Origin: Planctomycetes bacterium GWF2_50_10
GTDB lineage: Bacteria; Planctomycetota; Phycisphaerae; Sedimentisphaerales; GWF2-50-10
DNA: 9,976 nucleotides
Direction: 5' to 3'
Assembly: GCA_001824635.1 (NCBI GenBank)
Contig: MHYB01000068.1
Location: forward strand, 24,276-34,251
The position numbers and the translations under genes were made by a program. Every line of letters begins with the position of its first letter. The first letter of the stretch is position 1. Shown one piece after another: positions 1-5,078 of the stretch. Under the pieces are notes generated by a model. It made no database searches and was not told the origin of the DNA. It saw only the letters and a program-made list of their open reading frames with translations.

Positions 1-18
1 TTATCAAGTGGCTGGTGA
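1..18 (+). CDS. 3' end of an upstream gene (probably phage, product unknown)
   Basis: Frame 1 runs from the window edge and stops at a TGA at 16-18, leaving only five residues (LSSGW). That TGA overlaps the GTG start of the portal gene in a GTGA arrangement, which is the usual four-base overlap of coupled genes. In tailed-phage head modules the gene before the portal is normally the large terminase, so this may be its tail end, but five residues cannot show that. Frame 2 is also open here (stop at 29-31), so the choice of frame rests only on the overlap. Confidence 0.3.
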   Translation, partial: LSSGW

Positions 19-1433
19 GCGAGAAGGCTAGTGATGTGGAGAACCATTTTGGGAAGCTGTGGGATTATTACGCTAATCCGACGGAGCCTTTAAATGAGCT
101 TGGGATGAGTGCGGAGGCTAGCGATTCTTGCAGGCTTTATGCGCAGGCGCAGGAGTGCGGCTTGCCGAGCAGGATAACGGGGGTACAGTACTGGTCGTGG
201 GGGGGAAGTTTTGCGGGCAGGAACTGTGGGGATGGCAGACGCAAAGAAGTTGTAATAGAGAATGATATTTGCTGGCGGGTGAATGCGCTGGGGGATTTTT
301 TGTTTGGAAAAGAAATAGTGATAGCATCAAAGGCGCCGGAGCCGAGACGTGCAGAAATCAATGAGATACTAAAGGCACTGTTCGAGGTAAACGGCGCTAT
401 CGGATTCTTCCAGGATATGGCGGTGCTGGGGAGCGTTTACGGGTTTGTCGACTGTGTGGTCAGGGCGGGTGAGAATCTTTTAAATCATGTCTCAAACACT
501 TCCAAAAACACATCGAAGCAGGCAGGTATTGAAGCAGCGAGTGAAATCTCGCTTGAACTGATCGAGGCAAGTCGGGCACTGCCGATCCTGGAGGAAAATG
601 ATTACAGGAAGATTCGATATTATGTGCAGAATTTTTTGGTGGCTAAGAATGAAGTGACGTCGGCGGAAGGGGGCAGCGCCGCGAGGAAGGTGGCGCGGGT
701 TGTGGAAATTGTTGGGCCGGGGGCATGGCAGCGGTACGAGGGGGAGGAGCTTGCGGCAGAGGGGGAGATGCCGTGGGGGTTTGTGCCGGTGGTGCATATC
801 CAGAACCTGGCCCAGCCTTATTATTACGAGGGGATAAGTGAGGTTGAGCAGCTTGTTCCGATGCAGGATGAGCTTAATACGCGGCTTAGTGACAGAGCCA
901 ACAGGATCACGCTGCAGAGTTTTAAGATGTACCTGGTGAAGGGGCTTGACGGGGTGGAGAAGAGGCCTGTTTCGCCGGGGCGGATGTGGTGTACGGATAA
1001 TATGGAGGCGAGCATAGAGGCATTCGGGGGGGATGCCTCGGCGCCGAGCGAGGATATGCATATAACGGAAGTGCGGGAGGCGATCGATAAGGCCAGCGGC
1101 GTGACTCCGATTGTTGCAGGGGTGCTAAAGAGCAAGCTGGGGAATTTGACAAGCGCGGTGGCACTGAAACTTGCGATGCAGGGGACCTTATCGAAAACTG
1201 AAAGGAAGTGGGTTACTTACGGCAGGGGGATAAAGCAGATATGCAGGATGGTGCTGGAGATGCTGGATAAGGCGGGCGTTTACGCTACGAATGATGTGGA
1301 GAGAGATGTGGAGATAATATGGCCCAGTCCGCTGCCGGAGAATCTGCTGGAGAAGCTGGAGGAGGCGAGGATCAAGAAGGAACTGGGGGTTGATGGGGAT
1401 GTGATATTGAGAGAGCTGGGGTATGAGAGATAA
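15..1433 (+). CDS. Phage portal protein (SPP1 gp6-like)
   Basis: Portal proteins form the dodecameric ring at one capsid vertex through which DNA is packaged and leaves. This 472-residue protein has the usual family length and layout. The N-terminal wing region includes VIENDICWRVNALGDFLFG at about 80-98 and the helix GAIGFFQDMAVLGSVYGFVD at about 127-146. The second half carries EVEQLVPMQDELNTRLSDRAN at about 276-296. The C-terminal core EAIDKASGVTPIVAG, LGNLTSAVALKLAM and TERKWVTYGRGI at about 355-405 matches the portal stem and tunnel-helix region. The call is from recall of the family, not a search. The GTG start overlaps the preceding TGA, but the frame is open to the window edge, so a start outside the window is possible. 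Residues about 151-180 (Ser/Asn/Thr/Lys-rich) are encoded by a G-poor patch unlike the very G-rich rest and may be an insertion. The next gene starts 108 bp downstream. Confidence 0.85.
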   Translation: MSEKASDVENHFGKLWDYYANPTEPLNELGMSAEASDSCRLYAQAQECGLPSRITGVQYWSWGGSFAGRNCGDGRRKEVVIENDICWRVNALGDFLFGKEIVIASKAPEPRRAEINEILKALFEVNGAIGFFQDMAVLGSVYGFVDCVVRAGENLLNHVSNTSKNTSKQAGIEAASEISLELIEASRALPILEENDYRKIRYYVQNFLVAKNEVTSAEGGSAARKVARVVEIVGPGAWQRYEGEELAAEGEMPWGFVPVVHIQNLAQPYYYEGISEVEQLVPMQDELNTRLSDRANRITLQSFKMYLVKGLDGVEKRPVSPGRMWCTDNMEASIEAFGGDASAPSEDMHITEVREAIDKASGVTPIVAGVLKSKLGNLTSAVALKLAMQGTLSKTERKWVTYGRGIKQICRMVLEMLDKAGVYATNDVERDVEIIWPSPLPENLLEKLEEARIKKELGVDGDVILRELGYER

Positions 1434-1463
1434 TTCAAAGAAAAAAAATAAAAGTTAAAAAAT

Positions 1464-1491
1464 TAAGCACTAAGCTCGAAGCTCGAAGCAA
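1464..1491 (+). repeat. Degenerate heptamer array A (4 units)
   Basis: Four consecutive 7-bp units read TAAGCAC, TAAGCTC, GAAGCTC and GAAGCAA. The array lies in the gap between the portal and scaffold genes and is flanked on both sides by A-rich sequence without a gene. The same word in reverse complement makes up array B after the next gene. Confidence 0.7.
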
Positions 1492-1528
1492 ATTAAAAAA
1501 GAATAATACAAAATTAAAAACAAAATAC

Positions 1529-1533
1529 GGAGG
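1529..1533 (+). promoter_or_regulatory. Ribosome binding site of the scaffold gene
   Basis: GGAGG lies eight bases before the ATG at 1542 and fixes that start. It is embedded in A/T-rich sequence that follows heptamer array A. Confidence 0.75.
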
Positions 1534-1541
1534 CAAGAGTT

Positions 1542-2027
1542 ATGGCGGTGGATGAAGAACTGGAGGCAGGAGAGCAGGAGAGGCAGGTGTCGGTCGCGGA
1601 ATCGATAAGGTATCGGCGGAGGGCGCAGCTCGCGGAGAAGAAGGCGGCGGAGCTTGAGGGGGAACTGGAGGCGCAGAAGAACGCTAAAGAGGATATGAGC
1701 AGAAAGGCGGGCGAGCTTGAGGTGGAAAATAAACTGCTGGGAAGGCTGGCTAAGGCTGGGGCAATCGATATGGAGGCTGCGATGCTGCTTGCAAAGAGCA
1801 GGATAGGCGCGGACGGCGATATTGAAAAAGCTGTGGAAAATTTGAAGAAGGAGAAGGGGTATTTGTTTGAGAGTTCGCCTGCATACGCGGGCAGGACGGC
1901 AGGGGTAAAACCCAGAGTACATGGTTCGGCGGCCGCGATCGAGAAAGCGGCAAAGTGCGCTGCCAAGGGCGGGCGAGGGGCGGCGATGATGGAGTATTTG
2001 AGATTGAGAAGGAACAGAAGTGCTTAG
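1542..2027 (+). CDS. Phage capsid scaffold protein (GP20/DUF4355-like)
   Basis: Scaffold proteins line the inside of the procapsid, direct coat-protein assembly and then leave. This 161-residue protein is highly charged. It has a predicted coiled coil at about 18-67 (heptad-like Glu/Lys/Leu runs), then LLGRLAKAGAIDMEAAMLLA at about 65-84 and IEKAVENLKKEKGYLFE at about 94-110, a pattern typical of phage scaffold and minor structural GP20-type proteins. The C-terminus is basic and helical (MMEYLRLRRNRSA), which in scaffolds is the coat-binding end. Position between portal and major capsid genes supports the role. GGAGG eight bases upstream fixes the ATG. The last codons and the TAG stop fall inside the first units of heptamer array B, so the present C-terminus may have been set by the repeat. 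Confidence 0.75.
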   Translation: MAVDEELEAGEQERQVSVAESIRYRRRAQLAEKKAAELEGELEAQKNAKEDMSRKAGELEVENKLLGRLAKAGAIDMEAAMLLAKSRIGADGDIEKAVENLKKEKGYLFESSPAYAGRTAGVKPRVHGSAAAIEKAAKCAAKGGRGAAMMEYLRLRRNRSA

Positions 2028-2048
2028 TGCTTAGTACGTAGTGCTTAG
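2019..2048 (+). repeat. Degenerate heptamer array B (4 units), overlaps scaffold stop codon
   Basis: Four 7-bp units read AGTGCTT, AGTGCTT, AGTACGT and AGTGCTT, followed by AG. AGTGCTT is the exact reverse complement of AAGCACT found at 1465-1471 in array A, so arrays A and B are inverted copies of one repeat family on either side of the scaffold gene. The scaffold stop codon (2025-2027) lies within the array. Confidence 0.75.
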
Positions 2049-2061
2049 AAAAGAAGAGAAT

Positions 2062-2084
2062 GTGCAAAGTGCAAATAGTGCAAA
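2062..2084 (+). repeat. Degenerate heptamer array C (3 units)
   Basis: GTGCAAA occurs at 2062-2068, 2069-2075 and 2078-2084, the last after a two-base TA insertion, and decays into ATTACAAAATAAAG. It follows array B by 13 bases in the gap between the scaffold and major capsid genes. Confidence 0.7.
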
Positions 2085-2106
2085 TTACAAAATAAAGAAA
2101 TATTTT

Positions 2107-2114
2107 AAGGGAGG
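2107..2114 (+). promoter_or_regulatory. Strong ribosome binding site of the major capsid gene
   Basis: AAGGGAGG lies eight bases before the ATG at 2123. It is among the best matches to the anti-Shine-Dalgarno in the window, as expected for the most abundant virion protein. Confidence 0.75.
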
Positions 2115-2122
2115 GTTGAATT

Positions 2123-3274
2123 ATGGCATTTACAGGTAAAGCAACGTACAGCGCGGGGGTGAATCTGCCGGAGTTGGCGGAGGATGTGGCGGATCTGGTT
2201 GGGATAATTTCTCCTTATGAGACGCCGCTATTGGATGCGCTTGGCGAACCGATGCGGTCGGCGAGCAGTACGCATCATGAATGGCTCGAAGATGAGCTTT
2301 TGCCGAACAAGGACGCGATCAATGATCTGTCATTCACGGATCCGGATGTTGACACGCAGTTCGATGTTGACAATGGCAACAGGTTCAGGGCGGGCGACCA
2401 GATACAGGTGGCAAACTCGAAGGAGCTGATGCTTGTTACGGATGTTAGCGGCAATACGCTTACGGTGGTTCGCGGGTATGCGGGGACAGAGGCTGAGAAT
2501 CTTGCCAATGACCAGGTTATAAATATCCTGGGCAACGCGGCACTGGAAGGCGCGGACAGGCCTGCGGCGAGATTTACAAACAGGGTTCGGCTGGGGAACT
2601 TCACACAGATATTCACGGCAAGTGTGGAAGTGAGCGGCACGGACATCGCGGCGAGCCAGCTTGGACTTGCAGATGAAATGGATTATCAGAAGCAGGAGAG
2701 GCTGCGCGAGCTTTTGCGTGATCTTGAAAACACTGTAATCAACGGCGGGCAGGTTGACAGTGACGCGCAGGGATCGGCTACGGTTCGCAGGACGATGAAG
2801 GGCATATTGGCGAGCCTGACGAGCCATATGTTTGTGCCGGGAGTCAGCGGTTTTCCGACAGGGACAACGCTGGATGAAGCGAAGCTGAACTACGCGTTGC
2901 GAAAGATATGGGAAACGAGCAACGGCAATATCGATCTTATCGTTGTGGGCGGCGGGCAAAAGCGCAAGATCAACGCCTTTGTAAGCGGGCTTAGATCGTT
3001 TGGGCCGGCGGATGCGACGTATCGCGACCTGGTGAGCACATACGAGAGCGATTTCGGCGTGTGCAAGATCATTACCACGAGATGGATACCGCAAGACGCG
3101 GTGCTGTTGCTGGATTCATCGCGGCTGAGCGTATTGCCGCTTGCGGGCAGAAGCTTCCACTTCAAAGCCCTGGCGAGCACGGGCGACTACGAGGCAGGCG
3201 AAGTTATCGGCGAATACACGCTGGAACTGCGGAACGAAGGCGCTCATGGCGTGATAAGAGGTTTGGCAAGTTAG
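2123..3274 (+). CDS. Phage major capsid protein, SU10-like (DUF5309 type)
   Basis: This is the coat protein that forms the icosahedral shell. At 383 residues it has normal length for the SU10-like, HK97-fold major capsid family. Recognisable parts are the N-terminal arm and entry motif (LAEDVADLVGIISPYETPLL, about 18-37), an inserted beta domain at about 85-137 (GDQIQVANSKELMLVTDVSG then LTVVRGYAGT), the conserved NRVRLGNFTQIFTASVEVSG at about 153-172, a helical segment (DYQKQERLRELLRDLENTVI), the spine and central domain with NIDLIVVGGGQKRKINAF, and the C-terminal CKIITTRWIPQDAVLLLDSS and GEYTLELRNEGAHGVIRGL. An excellent ribosome site precedes it and an intrinsic terminator follows 15 bp after its stop. 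The family call is from recall of its sequence pattern. Confidence 0.88.
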   Translation: MAFTGKATYSAGVNLPELAEDVADLVGIISPYETPLLDALGEPMRSASSTHHEWLEDELLPNKDAINDLSFTDPDVDTQFDVDNGNRFRAGDQIQVANSKELMLVTDVSGNTLTVVRGYAGTEAENLANDQVINILGNAALEGADRPAARFTNRVRLGNFTQIFTASVEVSGTDIAASQLGLADEMDYQKQERLRELLRDLENTVINGGQVDSDAQGSATVRRTMKGILASLTSHMFVPGVSGFPTGTTLDEAKLNYALRKIWETSNGNIDLIVVGGGQKRKINAFVSGLRSFGPADATYRDLVSTYESDFGVCKIITTRWIPQDAVLLLDSSRLSVLPLAGRSFHFKALASTGDYEAGEVIGEYTLELRNEGAHGVIRGLAS

Positions 3275-3289
3275 GCTAAAGTGTAATCG

Positions 3290-3315
3290 GGGCACAGGTG
3301 AAACTGTGCCCTTTT
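3290..3315 (+). terminator. Intrinsic terminator after the major capsid gene
   Basis: A perfect 8-bp stem (GGGCACAG at 3290-3297 with CTGTGCCC at 3304-3311) encloses a six-base GTGAAA loop and is followed by TTTT and AA. It is probably partly read through, because the next structural gene starts 17 bases later with no clear promoter in between. Confidence 0.75.
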
Positions 3316-3331
3316 AATTGCGGGGTGGGAA

Positions 3332-3961
3332 ATGAAATATTATTCGAATGATGCGGATGTGCTTAGATATGAGCCGAAATTGTTTATGGAATTATTTCCG
3401 GCTTCGCAGGTTATAGCGCGGGGGAGCGGGGCGGTGCTGGGCGGCACGAGCCTTACCAAAACCGGCGAGGATTTTACAGCCTCGGGCGTTGGGGCGGGGA
3501 ATGTTGTTTACATAAACAGCGCGGCGGCGGGGATCGAGGGAGTTTTCGAGGTGACCGGCGTAGAGGCCAACGACAGGATCGGCGTTTCGGTGCTGCGGGC
3601 GGATGAGAGCGATGCGGCTGTGGCGGTTGGCAATGCCAGCGATGTGCAGTACAGGATCGCTACGCTTGGGCCGCAGGCGAGGGAGGTGTATATTGCGCTG
3701 AGGCAGTATTTCGGGCTTAGAGATGAGCAGCTTGGTGATTCGTGGGAACTGAGGCAGTGTTCGACATACGCGGTGATAGCAAGCATTTATGCAAGCGCGG
3801 CAACTGAACTGACGAGCAACGACGCGTACTGGCGCAAGAGCCTTTATTATCAAAAGCTTTTTGCGCGGGCAAGAGAGCGGGCGGCGGCAGTGGTTGATAA
3901 TAATGCGGACGGATCGGCGGATACGCATGTGCCGACTGCAGCTAAGATAAGACGGGATTGA
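3332..3961 (+). CDS. Probable phage head-completion / head-tail adaptor protein
   Basis: A 209-residue protein placed directly after the major capsid gene, where adaptor (gp6/gp15-type connector) proteins usually lie. It appears to be a helical protein with a beta-rich insertion. The N-terminal segment is YEPKLFMELFPASQVIARGSG (about 13-33 overall). A beta-type region (about 35-110, with GNVVYINS and GVFEVTGVEANDRIGVSVL) follows, then a helical part at about 112-190 (GPQAREVYIALRQYFGL, STYAVIASIYASA, YWRKSLYYQKLFARARERA), a pattern seen in connector helices. Near the C-terminus DNNADGSAD (189-197) matches a D-x-N-x-D-G-x-x-D calcium-loop pattern. The start has only a GGGGTGGGA-like site just upstream, as part of the short gap after the terminator. 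I recognise the fold type only by position and pattern, so the product name is tentative. Confidence 0.6.
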   Translation: MKYYSNDADVLRYEPKLFMELFPASQVIARGSGAVLGGTSLTKTGEDFTASGVGAGNVVYINSAAAGIEGVFEVTGVEANDRIGVSVLRADESDAAVAVGNASDVQYRIATLGPQAREVYIALRQYFGLRDEQLGDSWELRQCSTYAVIASIYASAATELTSNDAYWRKSLYYQKLFARARERAAAVVDNNADGSADTHVPTAAKIRRD

Positions 3962-4004
3962 TGCTCATTTCATTAAACAGTCGTGCTCATAGGTGTTGTC
4001 GCGG

Positions 4005-4027
4005 GTTACGAGTTGCGAGTTACGAGT
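4005..4027 (+). repeat. Degenerate heptamer array D (3 units)
   Basis: GTTACGA, GTTGCGA and GTTACGA follow one another at 4005-4025, with GTTTTTG continuing the phase. It lies in the 121-bp gap between the adaptor gene and the small membrane-protein gene. Open frames that run through this stretch are repeat-derived and not trustworthy as protein. Confidence 0.65.
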
Positions 4028-4070
4028 TTTTGGAAGCCAAGCTCTTAGAAATTCAGAGAGAGATTTGATC

Positions 4071-4076
4071 AGGAGG
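4071..4076 (+). promoter_or_regulatory. Ribosome binding site that decides the membrane-protein start
   Basis: AGGAGG sits six bases before the ATG at 4083. This is a near-ideal site and argues for the ATG at 4083 over a GTG at 3993 in the same frame, which has no such site and would translate heptamer array D. Confidence 0.75.
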
Positions 4077-4082
4077 TGGCAA

Positions 4083-4334
4083 ATGACAGGCGGGTGGAGA
4101 TTTAATAAGCAGCTTAATCTTGGGATTGTTGTGCAGCTTGTTTTGCTGGCGTCGCTGATACTGGGGAGCTGGGTGAATTTGCAGAGGCAGGTCGATATTT
4201 TGCAACATGATGTGAGATTACTGCTGGAATCACAAAAGGCTTGGCAGGGGAAGATGGACACGCTTAATGACAGGTGTGTCGGCTATGAATACCGGCTAAG
4301 GTCTGTTGAGCTATTGAGTAAGAGTACAAATTAA
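4083..4334 (+). CDS. Small phage-associated membrane protein with coiled coil (holin-neighbour type)
   Basis: An 83-residue protein with a short cytoplasmic N-terminus (GWRFNKQ), one membrane helix at about 11-31 (LNLGIVVQLVLLASLILGSW) and then a heptad-patterned helix at about 32-80. The shape, one N-terminal membrane segment and a coiled-coil tail, resembles small proteins found beside holin-like genes in many prophages, and also the inner-membrane member of spanin pairs. The next gene encodes a lipoprotein-like partner, so a spanin-like pairing is possible but unproven. The frame is open back to a GTG at 3993 (113 codons), but the AGGAGG at 4071-4076 and the repeat upstream favour the ATG at 4083. 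No specific function can be given. Confidence 0.65.
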   Translation: MTGGWRFNKQLNLGIVVQLVLLASLILGSWVNLQRQVDILQHDVRLLLESQKAWQGKMDTLNDRCVGYEYRLRSVELLSKSTN

Positions 4335-4335
4335 G

Positions 4336-4363
4336 TTAAAGGGCAAAAGGCAAAAGTCAAAGG
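4336..4363 (+). repeat. Degenerate heptamer array E (4 units)
   Basis: Four 7-bp units read TTAAAGG, GCAAAAG, GCAAAAG and TCAAAGG, and TAAGGAA continues the phase. The array begins one base after the TAA stop of the membrane-protein gene and leads into an 8-bp palindromic element. Confidence 0.65.
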
Positions 4364-4369
4364 TAAGGA

Positions 4370-4388
4370 ATCCCGACGTGGTCGGGAT
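4370..4388 (+). repeat. Perfect 8-bp inverted repeat with 3-base loop
   Basis: ATCCCGAC and GTCGGGAT flank a GTG loop. The hairpin is strong for its size but is followed by GGCCGATTAATTTTATAG and not by a T-run, so it is a poor intrinsic terminator. It may be a dispersed palindromic element of REP type, which a genome-wide count would show. Confidence 0.6.
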
Positions 4389-4439
4389 GGCCGATTAATT
4401 TTATAGCGAGTATATGTTAGATATTCTGAAAGGGGGAGT

Positions 4440-5009
4440 ATGAGAAAGCTTGTTTTAGTATGTGTGATGTTTTTAGCGGGTGGGTGCGCGGGGTTGAGAT
4501 TCGAGCCGAGTGAAATTCAAAAACAAAACGCGTGGCTGCATGAGAAGACCACGCAAGCGGCTGCCGAGATCGCTGTAAATGAGAATTCATCGGAGCAGTT
4601 GCGGAAATTGACGCATTTAAGCGCGGCTCAGAGCGGTGATTTCGTGCGGTATTATGGTGAGCCGAAGCAGGTGCCAAATGTGGAAAATGTTTCGGACTTG
4701 ATCAAGGAAGAAAACTTTGAAATTGCCGCCAAAGCAGCAGAGGATGGTGGCAAGCGGCCTGACGTCTGGGTTGCTGCGAATAATTTCATCGAGCTTGGCA
4801 TCGGGATCGCGGGGCTTTTCGGCGGGGTGCTTGGGGCAAGGGCGGTGAGATTTCTGCGCGAGGCCAGGACAAAATCCCAAGCTCTGCGCGAGATAATAGC
4901 GGGAAATGAGCTTTTCAAGACTCAGAATTCGCAGGCGGCAGACGCTTTCAAATCGGCACAGGGCGGGCAATCCGCGACGACACGGCAGGTAGTTGCCGGG
5001 TTGAAGTAA
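4440..5009 (+). CDS. Phage-associated lipoprotein-like membrane protein, function unknown
   Basis: A 189-residue protein with a lipoprotein-like signal: basic MRKL, a hydrophobic run, and LAGGC with the putative lipid-attached Cys at 16. The -3 residue is Ala, acceptable but not ideal. A soluble helical region follows (about 22-105), then a Gly-rich membrane segment at about 117-137 (FIELGIGIAGLFGGVLGARA), a basic helix (VRFLREARTKSQALREII) and a C-terminal tail (ADAFKSAQGGQSATTRQVVAG). The tail pattern, a Gly-rich membrane helix followed by a helix ending in a short Q-S-x-x-T-R motif, recalls holin-like or head-module proteins in prophages. This is recall, not a search. It is the last gene before a strong terminator and forms a pair with the preceding coiled-coil membrane protein, so roles in lysis (holin or outer spanin) or envelope attachment are possible. 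No endolysin is visible nearby. Start ATG at 4440 follows an AAAGGGGGAG site. Confidence 0.65.
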   Translation: MRKLVLVCVMFLAGGCAGLRFEPSEIQKQNAWLHEKTTQAAAEIAVNENSSEQLRKLTHLSAAQSGDFVRYYGEPKQVPNVENVSDLIKEENFEIAAKAAEDGGKRPDVWVAANNFIELGIGIAGLFGGVLGARAVRFLREARTKSQALREIIAGNELFKTQNSQAADAFKSAQGGQSATTRQVVAGLK

Positions 5010-5024
5010 AAAGAGCAAAGCGGT

Positions 5025-5048
5025 AAGGTGGGTCAATCCCACCTTTTT
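5025..5048 (+). terminator. Intrinsic terminator closing the capsid module
   Basis: An 8-bp stem (AAGGTGGG at 5025-5032 with CCCACCTT at 5038-5045) encloses a five-base TCAAT loop, and the T-run covers 5044-5048. It lies 15 bp after the lipoprotein gene stop and separates the phage-type genes from the phosphoesterases. Confidence 0.8.
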
Positions 5049-5078
5049 AATGCGCTAATAAAATGTTGAACATTTGTC

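Noticed and set aside
1832..1840. DnaA-box-like TGTGGAAAA inside the scaffold gene (also at 4679-4687 in the lipoprotein gene)
   Set aside because: These are single 8/9 matches in coding DNA where Val-Glu-Asn codons explain them. They were used only to lower the weight of the similar site at 9023.
1464..2090. CRISPR array
   Set aside because: Units are 7 bp, contiguous and degenerate, with no spacers and no cas genes.
2330..3094. 254-codon minus-strand frame within the major capsid gene
   Set aside because: It is an antisense shadow of a strongly recognised gene with basic, low-complexity content and no ribosome site. The same applies to the 309-codon minus-strand frame at 6305-7234.
3961..4068. 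35-codon frame starting at an ATG that overlaps the adaptor-gene stop (TGATG)
   Set aside because: The overlap looks like coupling, but much of the frame translates heptamer array D and the peptide has no recognisable feature.
3993..4334. Longer 113-codon version of the small membrane protein starting at a GTG
   Set aside because: Its first 30 codons run through heptamer array D and it has no ribosome site, whereas the in-frame ATG at 4083 has AGGAGG six bases upstream.
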